A DNA stretch of 64,000 bases from Eubacteriaceae bacterium (GTDB taxonomy: Bacteria; Bacillota; Clostridia; Lachnospirales; Lachnospiraceae): the NCBI GenBank assembly GCA_910574895.1, contig CAJTDQ010000005.1, positions 124,001 through 188,000 on the forward strand. The letters are read 5' to 3'. The translations under genes and the position numbers were made by a program. Shown here in pieces: positions 1 through 8,902 of the stretch. The notes beneath the pieces were generated by a model. That model saw nothing but the letters and a program-made list of their open reading frames with translations. It made no database searches and was not told where the DNA came from. Numbering within the stretch: the first letter of the stretch is position 1; every line of letters starts with the position of its first letter.

Positions 1-448
1 CTAAAACATCTGTAGGAAAATGAACATATAAATATAATCTGGAAAAAGCAATTCCTGCTGCAAGTGGAATTACTATCCATCCCCACTCTTTTCTATAAAG
101 CGTTATAATTGTTGCTGCTATCACAGATGCCTGTGTATGCCCCGATGGGAATGAATAATCTTTTGGCACAGATATTAACATATTAAATTCTGTGTCAAGC
201 CAGCACGGTCTTGGTCTTGCCACCAGATTCTTCAAAATTCCATTGCCAATAATCAATCCAAGCAATAACCCTACAAGGACTAAAAACCCTATTTTACGAT
301 GTTTCTTACTTATCAGCAAAACAACACCTATTACTATCCATATAGCACCGGCATTTCCTAACATAGTGATTCTTGGCATAAGCCAATCCATAAATCCACT
401 ACTTAGCATACTTTGTATTTTATCTAATATTGTCCAATCAATCGCCAT
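1..448 (-). CDS. PAP2-family membrane phosphatase (3' end missing)
   Basis: Only the N-terminal 149 residues lie in the window; the gene runs off the left edge. It shows the three-part acid-phosphatase signature of the PAP2 superfamily: K73 to RP at 79-81, PSGH at 101-104, and SR at 136-137 with H143 six residues further. Hydrophobic segments around 36-48, 53-72, 104-117 and 123-136 place it in the membrane. Family members dephosphorylate lipid phosphates such as undecaprenyl pyrophosphate or phosphatidate; the substrate here cannot be told. The ATG at 448 is preceded by AGGAAA. The motifs are complete up to the point where the sequence ends. Confidence 0.85.
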   Translation of the reverse strand, partial: MAIDWTILDKIQSMLSSGFMDWLMPRITMLGNAGAIWIVIGVVLLISKKHRKIGFLVLVGLLLGLIIGNGILKNLVARPRPCWLDTEFNMLISVPKDYSFPSGHTQASVIAATIITLYRKEWGWIVIPLAAGIAFSRLYLYVHFPTDVL

Positions 449-540
449 AATCATTTCCTGTTTCGTTATTTCTTGTCATTCTACAATATATTTCTTATTA
501 TATTAAAACATAATCTGCAATATTTGTCCATTAAGGAAAA

Positions 541-570
541 AAATCGCAGGCACTAAAATGCCTGCGATAA
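541..570 (-). terminator. Intrinsic terminator of the surface-protein gene
   Basis: A perfect 10-bp inverted repeat (543-552 with 559-568, core CGCAGGCA/TGCCTGCG) has a 6-nt loop. On the minus strand it is followed by a run of T. It lies just beyond the stop codon at 582. Confidence 0.85.
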
Positions 571-581
571 AAAGTTGTTTT

Positions 582-2720
582 CTATTTTTTTATTTTAATA
601 CGCTTTGGTTTTGACCAGGCACCTTCATAAGTTTTTCCTGATACAACCCTAACCGCCTTTACTCTTACATAAAGCTTCTTTACTTTCTTTATCTTCTTGC
701 TTGATAATTTTACAGAAACTTTTTTAACAGTTTTATTTACGAGAACTCTTTTAAAATTCTTTTTATTAGAAACTTGAATTTTATATTTTGTAGCTCCTGT
801 TACCTTCTTAAACTTAATGTTTACTTTCTTTGCATTTTTCTTTTTCACTGCACTCTTTACAGATACTTTTCCCACCTTAATATTATTTTTCGGTGCAATA
901 GTACTCTTTGGTTTTGCTGTTGTTGGGTTTGTAACTGACGGCTTACCTGTAGGAGTTTCAATCTCCTTCGTTGTCTGAACAATAACAGTTGTCTGTATAT
1001 CGTCGCCCTTTGTTGTCTCTACACTACCACCTGTTGTTTCCACCGAATTTACAGTTGTTTCATCTGCGTCATTCGTGCTTTCTATCTGTTGTCCAGTTGT
1101 CTCAATCTCCTGATATTCCTGATATGAAGGGTCTGCCAGTTCTGCTGGTGTCTTTGTGTCCAATCCCGGATCTGCAGCCACTGTAATCGTTTTTGACAAT
1201 CCAAAAGATTCTACATTATTACTTGTATACTGTGATCTGACTTCCACAGTATAAGTTCCTGATGCCAGCCTGTTTTCATAATAACTTGGCTCATTTCCAT
1301 TTATCCCACACTTAATACACACACCATCTACAAACAGGTTCAATTTCTGCCCTGTGAAATCTGAATCTGATGACCATGCCACTGTGAATCCATATTGAAT
1401 TCCTTCTGTTATAATTGTAAGTCCTAATGGCAATGTTGGCTGGTTTGGTTTATCAAATGACTGTGCATTATCTATTTTTTCACCCTTTACTGTTACTTTC
1501 GATGACTGTCCAAAAGAAGGTGCTGCAAAAGCAGATTCTTCTCCCTCAGCATTCACTGCTGATAGAAATACCAAGTATGTTCCTGAAGAAACACTCTCTA
1601 AAATCACATTAGAAGTAGAAGCTCCATCAATATATGCTCTACGGTAAGGTGTTCCTGTTGCTGCATCAAAAATGTATAAGTTATATCCTACTACACTCGG
1701 ATCATATGCAGGAATATCTGACTGTGAAGACGGTGCCCACGCAACTCCCAGTTTATTATCTGCCTGTGCAGGATTATCTGCCGGTACTTCCGGGTTCCCT
1801 GTGATAAGGCTTAATCCGTTAGGTGTCTTTGGTCCTACACAATTTTTTGGATATGCATAATTTAATGTATCTCCAGTAACGGTAAACTCTTTTGCTTCTG
1901 ATAATGGTCCCTCTCCTTTGGAATTTACATTGGCAGCCTGCGCCGTATAATTTCCTGCAGAAAGTCCTCCAACAACACCACCATTCGTAGCGTTTCCAAT
2001 TTTTGTTACCAGTGTCCCATCCTTATAAATATAAATTACTGCTGATGTTACAGATGGATCATAACCATCTACGTTATCAGGATTGTCTGCCCCTGCCCAT
2101 GCAAACATTACTGCATTATCAATTTTATCAGTACCACTGACTGTTGCTGTATCTAATCCTAACAGTTTCTTTGGTACTGATGATGCTGCCTGTGCTGTAG
2201 TTGTCTGTACCGGAGCTACTGTCGTCTGTCCCGGCTGTGTTGTTTTTTGTTCTGATGTTGTATCAGTCTCTCCTGAGCCTGTCGGTATTTCACCACTGGA
2301 AGTTGGATTACCCTTCTTAATTACATATTCTGATGTTCCCTTTGATGACGTAATTGTAATTAATGTATAAGAATTATCTGCAAATTTTTGCGGATTTATT
2401 TTTACAATATTATTTCCTAATTCTATTACTCTTTCATCACTCTTTGTAACATTCTCCCCATTTAATTGTAGTTTGACATTCTCATTTGTTGCTGCAAAAG
2501 CAAACTGTAATGTCATCCCCCCATCTAACAACAACGGTGAATCTGGACTCATCCCCTCAATTCCATCTGATAATCTGCTAAATGCAACATTATCTCCTAA
2601 AGTTTTGTAAGTCAGCGAATCATATGACTCCGCTCTTGCATTACTTGGGTAAAACACTACAGAAGTTACCACCAATGCAATTGCGCAAATCACTGCGCTG
2701 ATTTTTCTTAAAAGTTTCAT
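582..2720 (-). CDS. Secreted fibronectin-like surface protein with Thr-rich linkers
   Basis: 712 aa with an N-terminal signal peptide (basic start, hydrophobic core 8-23, likely cleavage after A30). About residues 150-180 and 530-610 are Thr/Gln/Pro-rich linkers. Between them are three repeated beta-sandwich-like units at about 185-285, 295-415 and 425-515, with recurring VAWSSDS/FAWAGAD-type strands and NxD loops, resembling fibronectin type III folds. The last ~95 residues are very lysine-rich and end in a WSKPKRIKIKK tail, a common C-terminal module of Lachnospiraceae surface proteins. No LPxTG motif is seen, so wall attachment may be ionic. A good SD (AAAGGAG) precedes the ATG. Its partner or substrate is unknown; an adhesin or wall-binding role is inference. 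Confidence 0.7.
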   Translation of the reverse strand: MKLLRKISAVICAIALVVTSVVFYPSNARAESYDSLTYKTLGDNVAFSRLSDGIEGMSPDSPLLLDGGMTLQFAFAATNENVKLQLNGENVTKSDERVIELGNNIVKINPQKFADNSYTLITITSSKGTSEYVIKKGNPTSSGEIPTGSGETDTTSEQKTTQPGQTTVAPVQTTTAQAASSVPKKLLGLDTATVSGTDKIDNAVMFAWAGADNPDNVDGYDPSVTSAVIYIYKDGTLVTKIGNATNGGVVGGLSAGNYTAQAANVNSKGEGPLSEAKEFTVTGDTLNYAYPKNCVGPKTPNGLSLITGNPEVPADNPAQADNKLGVAWAPSSQSDIPAYDPSVVGYNLYIFDAATGTPYRRAYIDGASTSNVILESVSSGTYLVFLSAVNAEGEESAFAAPSFGQSSKVTVKGEKIDNAQSFDKPNQPTLPLGLTIITEGIQYGFTVAWSSDSDFTGQKLNLFVDGVCIKCGINGNEPSYYENRLASGTYTVEVRSQYTSNNVESFGLSKTITVAADPGLDTKTPAELADPSYQEYQEIETTGQQIESTNDADETTVNSVETTGGSVETTKGDDIQTTVIVQTTKEIETPTGKPSVTNPTTAKPKSTIAPKNNIKVGKVSVKSAVKKKNAKKVNIKFKKVTGATKYKIQVSNKKNFKRVLVNKTVKKVSVKLSSKKIKKVKKLYVRVKAVRVVSGKTYEGAWSKPKRIKIKK

Positions 2721-2885
2721 TTTATTCTCCTTTCGAATTATGTAATAAAGTTACAACTGAAAGTATAATTAAATATAATATTAATTATAAGTATTTGTTT
2801 TTTAGTGAAGGTGTGATATTTTTGTAGACCAACACTTTTTTATAATAAAATTTATATAGCATATAAGAAATATGAAACGGGGTAC

Positions 2886-2981
2886 AGTCGTCCGGTGGAC
2901 GACTCTCCACGAAGTGGAGAAGCACCGACCGAGCCGGCAGGCGAGAAATCGAACCTGTTCGAGCCCCGTGGGCTCGTTTTT
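2886..2981 (+). other. GC-rich chain of short hairpins ending in a terminator-like stem
   Basis: Four or five consecutive small inverted repeats are packed into about 95 bases. These are 2886-2893/2897-2904 (8 bp), 2904-2910/2914-2920 (7 bp), the GCCGGC palindrome at 2933, CGAA/TTCG at 2950-2961, and 2960-2966/2970-2976 (7 bp) followed by five T. The block is much richer in GC than its flanks. The final stem plus T-run reads as an intrinsic terminator on the plus strand, so a plus-strand structured RNA or a REP-like repeat are both possible. Long reading frames through it overlap the tRNA gene and look spurious. Confidence 0.4.
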
Positions 2982-3027
2982 ACAATAAAATGGGTACCTA
3001 CTAAAGGTACCCATTTTATTGTAAAAA
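2977..3027. terminator. Long perfect hairpin downstream of tRNA-Gly
   Basis: A 22-23 bp inverted repeat centred on a GGTACC-flanked loop (3000-3004), with A/T tracts on its outer arms. The A-tract, GC core and T-tract arrangement can terminate in both directions. It should end the minus-strand tRNA transcript and isolate the hairpin chain to its left. Confidence 0.7.
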
Positions 3028-3031
3028 AATA

Positions 3032-3103
<72 letters not shown>

Positions 3104-3281
3104 ATTGTTGCGTTTCACACGCAAGAAATATAATACTATAAGCATTCATTTTTGTCAATACGTTTTTCTAAAAATTTTTAGGCGGGTGATATTCACGTTT
3201 TTAAATAAATTTTTCTATCTGAGAAAAATCATTTTCCCAATCCCCTGCTTTATGTTTTTCTTCCATATTACGTATTTTTAT

Positions 3282-3310
3282 TTGCCATTTTTTCCTTTAC
3301 CATATATACT
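3282..3310 (+). promoter_or_regulatory. Promoter of the EamA transporter gene
   Basis: TTGCCA (3282-3287) and TATACT (3305-3310) are separated by exactly 17 bases, about 40 bp upstream of the start codon at 3353. This matches a housekeeping sigma-A promoter. Confidence 0.6.
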
Positions 3311-3352
3311 ATTTCTTGAATATTATAACGATACGAAAGCAGGACATTTCAT

Positions 3353-4279
3353 ATGAAATCAATCAAAGTAAAACATTCATTCTTTCTTGCCTTAGCAGCA
3401 TTTATATGGGGAACAGCTTTTGTTGCCCAAAGCATTGGCGGGGATAATTGCGGACCTTACACATTTAACTGCATCCGTTCCATCTTAGGCGGACTGATTT
3501 TAATTCCTGTTATTTTTATTTTAAATAAAAGCGGGCTTTCAAAAAATGTTCCTAAAACAAAAGAAAACAGAAAAACATTAATTGTCGGCGGAATTTTATG
3601 CGGTCTCTGTCTCTGCCTCGGAAGTAATGTACAGCAGTTAGGATTATATCTTGGTGCCTCAGCCGGTAAAGCAGGATTTCTTACTGCCTGTTATATTTTA
3701 ATTGTTCCGATACTTGGATTATTTTTAAAGAAAAAATGTGGAATCAACATATGGATTGGTGTAATATTGACACTGGCAGGACTGTATTTATTATGCTTTG
3801 ACGGAACACTGTCATTTAAAACAGCCGACCTGTTACTACTTGCCTGTGCATTTTTCTTTGCACTGCATATTTTAGTAATTGACTACTTTTCTCCAAAAGT
3901 AGATGGTATCAAACTTTCCTGTATACAATTTTTCGTATGCGGAATCATTACTGCCATTCCAATGTTTTTATTTGATATGGAACATTCATTAACGAATCTC
4001 AATGTCTGGACAAGTTCTTTTACATCACTTTCCACTTGGATCCCTTTATTTTACGCAGGATTCCTATCTTGTGGTGTGGCATACACATTGCAGATTGTCG
4101 GACAGGTTGGAATGAACCCTACTGTTGCTTCCTTAATCCTTAGCCTGGAGTCGGTATTTGCAGTACTTTCCGGCTGGGTTATATTAGGAGAAACTATGGG
4201 TGTAAAAGAGTTAATTGGATGTGGACTCATTTTTGCGGCAATAGTCCTTGCACAGATGCCGGCAAAATCCAATACATAA
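3353..4279 (+). CDS. EamA/DMT-family transporter
   Basis: 308 aa, the usual length for the drug/metabolite transporter superfamily. About ten hydrophobic helices form two EamA repeats (roughly 8-145 and 150-300). The N-terminal WGTAFVAQS motif and the second-repeat GVAYTLQIVGQ and SLESVFAVLSGW motifs are typical of the family. Members export amino acids, metabolites or drugs across the cytoplasmic membrane; the substrate is not predictable here. AGGAC precedes the ATG. The gene is monocistronic and converges on the HAD gene with only 2 bp between stop codons. Confidence 0.85.
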   Translation: MKSIKVKHSFFLALAAFIWGTAFVAQSIGGDNCGPYTFNCIRSILGGLILIPVIFILNKSGLSKNVPKTKENRKTLIVGGILCGLCLCLGSNVQQLGLYLGASAGKAGFLTACYILIVPILGLFLKKKCGINIWIGVILTLAGLYLLCFDGTLSFKTADLLLLACAFFFALHILVIDYFSPKVDGIKLSCIQFFVCGIITAIPMFLFDMEHSLTNLNVWTSSFTSLSTWIPLFYAGFLSCGVAYTLQIVGQVGMNPTVASLILSLESVFAVLSGWVILGETMGVKELIGCGLIFAAIVLAQMPAKSNT

Positions 4280-4281
4280 AC

Positions 4282-4929
4282 TTATAATAATTGTTGATAT
4301 GATGAAATATACAAATCTGCTATTTCTCTGATTTCTTCAGAATAATATGCAGATTTTTCATCTTCTACTGCAACGACCTGAAAACCTCCCGATTTTGCGC
4401 CCTTAATTGCAGTAATAATATCTTCAAAAACGACACACTGTCTCACAGGAAAATCAATTCGCCTTGCCGCTTCTATGTAAATATCAGGAAACCCTTTTCC
4501 CCGCTCTACCTCATTTACCGTAACAATATCATTGAAATAATCTAATAGTCCCTCTCTTTCCAAAGTCGGAATAAAAAGCTCTCTATCTGAAGAAGTCGCA
4601 ATGACAAGCTTCTTTCCCTGAGAATACATCTTTTTAATAAATCTCTTCGCATCCGGTTTGCAGACTACCTTATCCCGATACTCAACCTTTGCCATATCAA
4701 ACCACTCTCTTACCAACTCTTCCGGTTTCTCGTTATATAAACCAAATCTCTCTATGGTGTACACAGCAGCTTTCTCCGCTCCCATCGGCGAGATTGCTTC
4801 CACATAATCGTCCGGCACTTCAAAACCTCTGTCCCCTAGAAATTTTATATCAACTTTATCCCAGACCCATGAACTGTCGAGTATCGTTCCATCTAAATCA
4901 AAAATTATTCCTTTAATATCTTTTAACAT
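4282..4929 (-). CDS. HAD-superfamily phosphatase (beta-phosphoglucomutase-like)
   Basis: 215 aa with all HAD motifs: DLDGT at 11-15 (nucleophile D11, acid/base D13), ATSSD near 110, a lysine in the RGKGFPDIYIEAA segment, and FEDIITAIKGAKSGG near 172. The helical cap between motifs I and II marks subfamily I, as in beta-phosphoglucomutase and phosphoglycolate phosphatases. It is a soluble cytosolic enzyme; the sugar-phosphate substrate is unknown. It is convergent with the EamA transporter gene and has no operon partner. Confidence 0.85.
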   Translation of the reverse strand: MLKDIKGIIFDLDGTILDSSWVWDKVDIKFLGDRGFEVPDDYVEAISPMGAEKAAVYTIERFGLYNEKPEELVREWFDMAKVEYRDKVVCKPDAKRFIKKMYSQGKKLVIATSSDRELFIPTLEREGLLDYFNDIVTVNEVERGKGFPDIYIEAARRIDFPVRQCVVFEDIITAIKGAKSGGFQVVAVEDEKSAYYSEEIREIADLYISSYQQLL

Positions 4930-5065
4930 TTACTCTATCCTTACTTTCTTTTGTTTCTACTTTATTTTATTGTCTTGACGGAATCTTTCTGCCGTTTTAA
5001 AATACATTTCGGGTACATACTAACCTTATAGATTATAATACATTGCACATATGAAGGAGATTACC

Positions 5066-6022
5066 ATGATTGATATGACTGTACTGATTCATCAGTTGAT
5101 ACAACTTTTTATAATAATATGCATTGGATTTCTTGCATTTAAAGTAAATATACTGAACGAAAAATCTATCCACGCACTAAATCGTTTTGTTTTAGATATC
5201 ACATTACCTTTGATGATGATAGATTCTGTGTTATCAATGAAACAGCGTCCTGAAGGTTCCGAAGTTGCAACTCTTTTCGGTGCCTCCATTACTTTTTATC
5301 TGATTATGCCGATAATTGCTTTTATTATTGTAAAAACTATGGTCAAAACAATAAATATTGTACGTTCCAGACAAGGTGCATACATGTTTATGCTTGTATT
5401 CTCCAACGTAGGGTTTATGGGCTTTCCTATTTTGCAGGCTGCCTGTGGTGCCCAGGGAGACACCGCCGTATTTTATGCTGCTGTTTTAAATATTTTCTTT
5501 AACCTCAGCGCATTTACTTATGGTGTAGTTATGATTGGTTATGGCGAAGCAAAAAAGACAGCCCTTAACCTAAAATCTCTTCTGACACCAGGTATTATTA
5601 GTGCAGTTCTTGCCATTATTATCTACGTGTCAGACATTCATTTTCCTTCTACGATTGAAGATGTAGTAGGCACTGTCGGCGGACTTACCTCTCCTCTTGC
5701 AATGATACTGGTAGGTGCTACCCTTGCCACCATTAAACTCTCAGAAGTATTTAATGAATGGAAAATTTATGTTTTTTCTATAATAAAACAGTTCATTCTT
5801 CCAATATTGCTGTATCCTGTATTTCGTTTCTTCTTAGGAAACAGTCTGCTATTTAATGTTTTATTTATTGAATTCCTTATGCCGATTGCCAATACAGCCC
5901 TGATGCTGTCAGATGAATATGGTGCCGATACAAAATTTGTTTCAAAGACAATTTTTATATCAACTGTAATGTCATTAATAACAATACCACTGACAATCTA
6001 TTTATGCGGAATTATATATTAA
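5066..6022 (+). CDS. AEC-family permease
   Basis: 318 aa membrane protein of the auxin-efflux-carrier (AEC) family. It has about ten helices in two five-helix halves, with FVLDITLPLMMIDSV, FSNVGFMGFPIL and LTSPLAMILVGATLA motifs in the expected places. Bacterial members move malate, malonate or other small organic acids. The start at 5066 is preferred over the upstream ATG at 5051 because AAGGAG lies 6-7 bases before it. A second, divergent AEC gene lies on the other side of pepF at 7889-8836. The TATAAT near 5035 could be the -10 element. Confidence 0.85.
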   Translation: MIDMTVLIHQLIQLFIIICIGFLAFKVNILNEKSIHALNRFVLDITLPLMMIDSVLSMKQRPEGSEVATLFGASITFYLIMPIIAFIIVKTMVKTINIVRSRQGAYMFMLVFSNVGFMGFPILQAACGAQGDTAVFYAAVLNIFFNLSAFTYGVVMIGYGEAKKTALNLKSLLTPGIISAVLAIIIYVSDIHFPSTIEDVVGTVGGLTSPLAMILVGATLATIKLSEVFNEWKIYVFSIIKQFILPILLYPVFRFFLGNSLLFNVLFIEFLMPIANTALMLSDEYGADTKFVSKTIFISTVMSLITIPLTIYLCGIIY

Positions 6023-6042
6023 ACACGAATATATTATGTAAT

Positions 6043-6069
6043 ATAGTTTCTGCTGACTGCAGAAACTAT
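6043..6069. terminator. Hairpin between convergent AEC and pepF genes
   Basis: A perfect 11-bp stem (ATAGTTTCTGC/GCAGAAACTAT) with a 5-nt loop sits between the stop codons at 6022 and 6083. There is no good T-run on either strand, so terminator function is likely but not certain. Confidence 0.5.
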
Positions 6070-6082
6070 GAACTCACTTTAC

Positions 6083-7861
6083 CTATATAATCGTCTCTAT
6101 CTCATCCAAAAGATTTTCAAACAGCTTCAATGCCTGTACGATAGGCTCCTTATCAGTCATATCTACTCCTGCCAGTTTTAGTAAATCAATCGGATCTTTT
6201 GAACCTCCACCGGTTAAGAATTTCATATAATCTTTCACACCGGCTTCGCCTTCTTTCATTATCTTTGCGGAAAGTGCTATCGCTGCTGAAATTCCTGTTG
6301 CATACTGATATACATAAAACGGATTATAAAAATGTGGGATTCTTGCCCATTCCAAAGCAATATCGTCATCTAATACAATATCATCCCCAAAATAAAATTT
6401 ATTTAAATCATAATAAACTTTGCACAATACATCACTTGTTAAAGTCTCACCTTTTTCTACCATGTTGTGTGTAATTTTTTCAAACTCGGCAAACATTGTC
6501 TGTCGATACAGTGTTCCCTTAAACTGTTCCAGGAAATGATTTATCAGATATGCTCTGGTTTCCTCATCCTCTGTTTTATTCAGCAAATCATGAATGAGCA
6601 AAAACTCATTGCATGTGGATGCCACCTCTGCCACAAAAATCTTATATCCTGCATTGATATACGGCTGAGCCTCATCAGAATAATAAGAATGTAGTGCATG
6701 CCCCATTTCATGTGCCAATGTAAAAACATGATCTAAAGTTCCCTGGTAATTTAACAGTACATAAGGATGCGTGCCATATGCTCCCCATGAATAAGCGCCG
6801 CTTCTCTTCCCTTCATTTTCATAAATATCAATCCAGCGGTTATCAAATCCCTCCTGCAACTTTTCAAGGTAGGCTTCACCCATTGGCGCCAGACCTGCCT
6901 TTACCATATTCTTTGCCTCATCAAATGTATATTTTTTCTCCGGTGTTTTTGCAATCGGTGCATAAATGTCATACATGTGTAGTTCATCTACACCTAAAGC
7001 TTTCTTTCTTATTTTTACATAACGATGCATCAGATGTATATGCTCATGAACCGAATCTATGAGATTATCATAAACACTTTCCGGCACATTACTGCCATCC
7101 AGATACATTGCTCTCGTAGAAGAATATCCCCTCACATCCGCATAAAAGCATGCCTGCTCTACATTTGCATTAAAAGTAGCTGCGATTGTATTTTTCATCT
7201 TGTCATATGTGCTGTATAACGCATGAAAAGCTTTTCTACGCAATTCTCTGTCTGTTCCTGACAAAATAGGAACAAAATTTCCGTGAGTGATTTTAATTTC
7301 TTCTCCGTCACTGTCCGTAATCACAGGAAAATCAATATCCGCCCCATTATACATCGCATAAATATTATCTGCAGCACTTGCCATCCTTTTACTTTTTGCC
7401 AGAATCTCCTCTGTCTTTTCATCTAATGTATGCTTTTTACTTCTCAATACTTCACTGACATACCTTCTGTAATCTGCAAATCTTTCATCTTCCATCCAGT
7501 CAAGAAGTGTACTCTCATCAATGCTCAAAAGTTCCGGTTCCACAAAAGCAGAAACACTTCCAATATCTACAACCAGTTTTTGCGCCTTACCTGAATATTT
7601 CTGATACTTCGCATTCGCCATATCCTGATGATATTTCTGATTGGAATAAACATATAGACGTTCCGCAAGCAGATTAACCTCATCATTAAATTTAAAATAG
7701 GTTAGCAAATTTTCTTTATTCTCTGAAATCTTTCCAGGATACTTTGAATATTCATCCACGAGACCGATTGCCGTTTCTAACTCCTTTTCCCAAACTTCAT
7801 CACTCGGAAATAAGTCTTCCATCTTCCATGTATCTTTTATATTTTGTTCTTCTCTCTTCAT
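6083..7861 (-). CDS. pepF: Oligoendopeptidase F (M3 family zinc peptidase)
   Basis: 592 aa cytosolic metallopeptidase. The HEMGH zinc motif is at about residues 384-388, followed by EVASTCNEF carrying the third ligand Glu about 25 residues later. The N-terminal 110 residues are the helical oligopeptidase F domain. The FNPFYVYQYATG segment near the end is also typical of M3B peptidases. It degrades short peptides (about 7-17 residues in characterised homologues) for peptide nutrition and turnover. The ATG at 7861 follows GGAGG with 5-base spacing; a longer frame from TTG 7873 would place the SD inside the gene. It lies 27 bp downstream of an AEC permease gene, probably in one transcript. Confidence 0.93.
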   Translation of the reverse strand: MKREEQNIKDTWKMEDLFPSDEVWEKELETAIGLVDEYSKYPGKISENKENLLTYFKFNDEVNLLAERLYVYSNQKYHQDMANAKYQKYSGKAQKLVVDIGSVSAFVEPELLSIDESTLLDWMEDERFADYRRYVSEVLRSKKHTLDEKTEEILAKSKRMASAADNIYAMYNGADIDFPVITDSDGEEIKITHGNFVPILSGTDRELRRKAFHALYSTYDKMKNTIAATFNANVEQACFYADVRGYSSTRAMYLDGSNVPESVYDNLIDSVHEHIHLMHRYVKIRKKALGVDELHMYDIYAPIAKTPEKKYTFDEAKNMVKAGLAPMGEAYLEKLQEGFDNRWIDIYENEGKRSGAYSWGAYGTHPYVLLNYQGTLDHVFTLAHEMGHALHSYYSDEAQPYINAGYKIFVAEVASTCNEFLLIHDLLNKTEDEETRAYLINHFLEQFKGTLYRQTMFAEFEKITHNMVEKGETLTSDVLCKVYYDLNKFYFGDDIVLDDDIALEWARIPHFYNPFYVYQYATGISAAIALSAKIMKEGEAGVKDYMKFLTGGGSKDPIDLLKLAGVDMTDKEPIVQALKLFENLLDEIETII

Positions 7862-7888
7862 TATAACCTCCAAGATACTATATTATTT

Positions 7889-8836
7889 TTACAAATATCC
7901 CATACTTCTCAGTACAAATATAATTGCTGTAATTGTAAATGCAGAAAATAAAGTTGTCAGCACAATCACGCTGCTGGTCAATGTCCCTTCCGACTTCATA
8001 TTTTTTGCCATTATGTAACAGCTTGGCGTAGTTGGTGAACCCAGCATAATCACCAATGCCATTAGCTTTGCATCCCGAAATCCCATTGCAACTGCTATCG
8101 GTAAAAATATTATTGGCCATCCTGCCAGTTTTAATACAGTGGCAATCACTGATGGTTTTACTTTTTCAATTGCTTTTCCTATTTCAAAACTTCCTCCAAT
8201 CGCAATCAAAGCCAATGGCGTGGTTATTTTTGCAAGGCTGCTGATTGTATTATCCACCATCTGTGGAAGCTCTACTCTCAATGCAGAAAAAATAACTCCT
8301 ATCACTATGCCTAGAATAATGGGATTTGTTACAATTCCTTTGAGTGTTTTCATTATTGTGTGATTACGCTCAGTGTCCTGAGACGGACATTCTATCGTAA
8401 GTATTGCCACCGCATAAATGTTATATAGCGGTACTGCTCCCACAATCATAAGGGGAACCATTCCTGTGTTTCCATAAATATTTAATACAAATGCTGTTCC
8501 TAGAACTGCGGCACTGCTTCGGTACGATGCCTGAACAAACTCTGCTACTATAGATTTATCTTTTAAAAATAATTTTGCACCAATCGTTGTTCCGATAAAA
8601 CATACTGTTGTAACAATAGCACAATAAAGTATGTACTTTAGCTCAAACTCCTGCAAAAAATCATTACTCATCATATCCTGTATCAAAAGTAACGGGAGTG
8701 TAATCGTAAATGTAATTTTATTTGCAGATTTTATAAATCCTTCATTTATCCAGCCAAGCCTTTTAAAAATATAACCTGCCACAATTACCAGAAAAACCGG
8801 AACTGTGGCATTCAAACTATATATTAAATTATCCAT
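7889..8836 (-). CDS. AEC-family permease (second copy)
   Basis: 315 aa, about ten transmembrane helices, second AEC family member in the window. Family features are ITFTITLPLLLIQDM in helix 2, ITTPLALIAIGGSF at the start of the second half and MLGSPTTPSCYIMAKNM near the end. It is only distantly similar to the permease at 5066-6022, so this is not a recent duplication. The ATG at 8836 is chosen because AAGGTGA precedes it by about 8 bases. It precedes pepF by 27 bp, suggesting co-transcription with the peptidase. The substrate, probably a small organic acid or amino acid, is inference. Confidence 0.82.
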   Translation of the reverse strand: MDNLIYSLNATVPVFLVIVAGYIFKRLGWINEGFIKSANKITFTITLPLLLIQDMMSNDFLQEFELKYILYCAIVTTVCFIGTTIGAKLFLKDKSIVAEFVQASYRSSAAVLGTAFVLNIYGNTGMVPLMIVGAVPLYNIYAVAILTIECPSQDTERNHTIMKTLKGIVTNPIILGIVIGVIFSALRVELPQMVDNTISSLAKITTPLALIAIGGSFEIGKAIEKVKPSVIATVLKLAGWPIIFLPIAVAMGFRDAKLMALVIMLGSPTTPSCYIMAKNMKSEGTLTSSVIVLTTLFSAFTITAIIFVLRSMGYL

Positions 8837-8902
8837 TCTGTACAATCACCTTCTTTTTATAAAATAATGTACTCCTCATTTTGAGATGTATAAATTTTAC
8901 AA

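Noticed and set aside
192-506. 104-codon plus-strand frame
   Set aside because: It is antisense to the PAP2 gene, whose catalytic motifs are clear on the minus strand.
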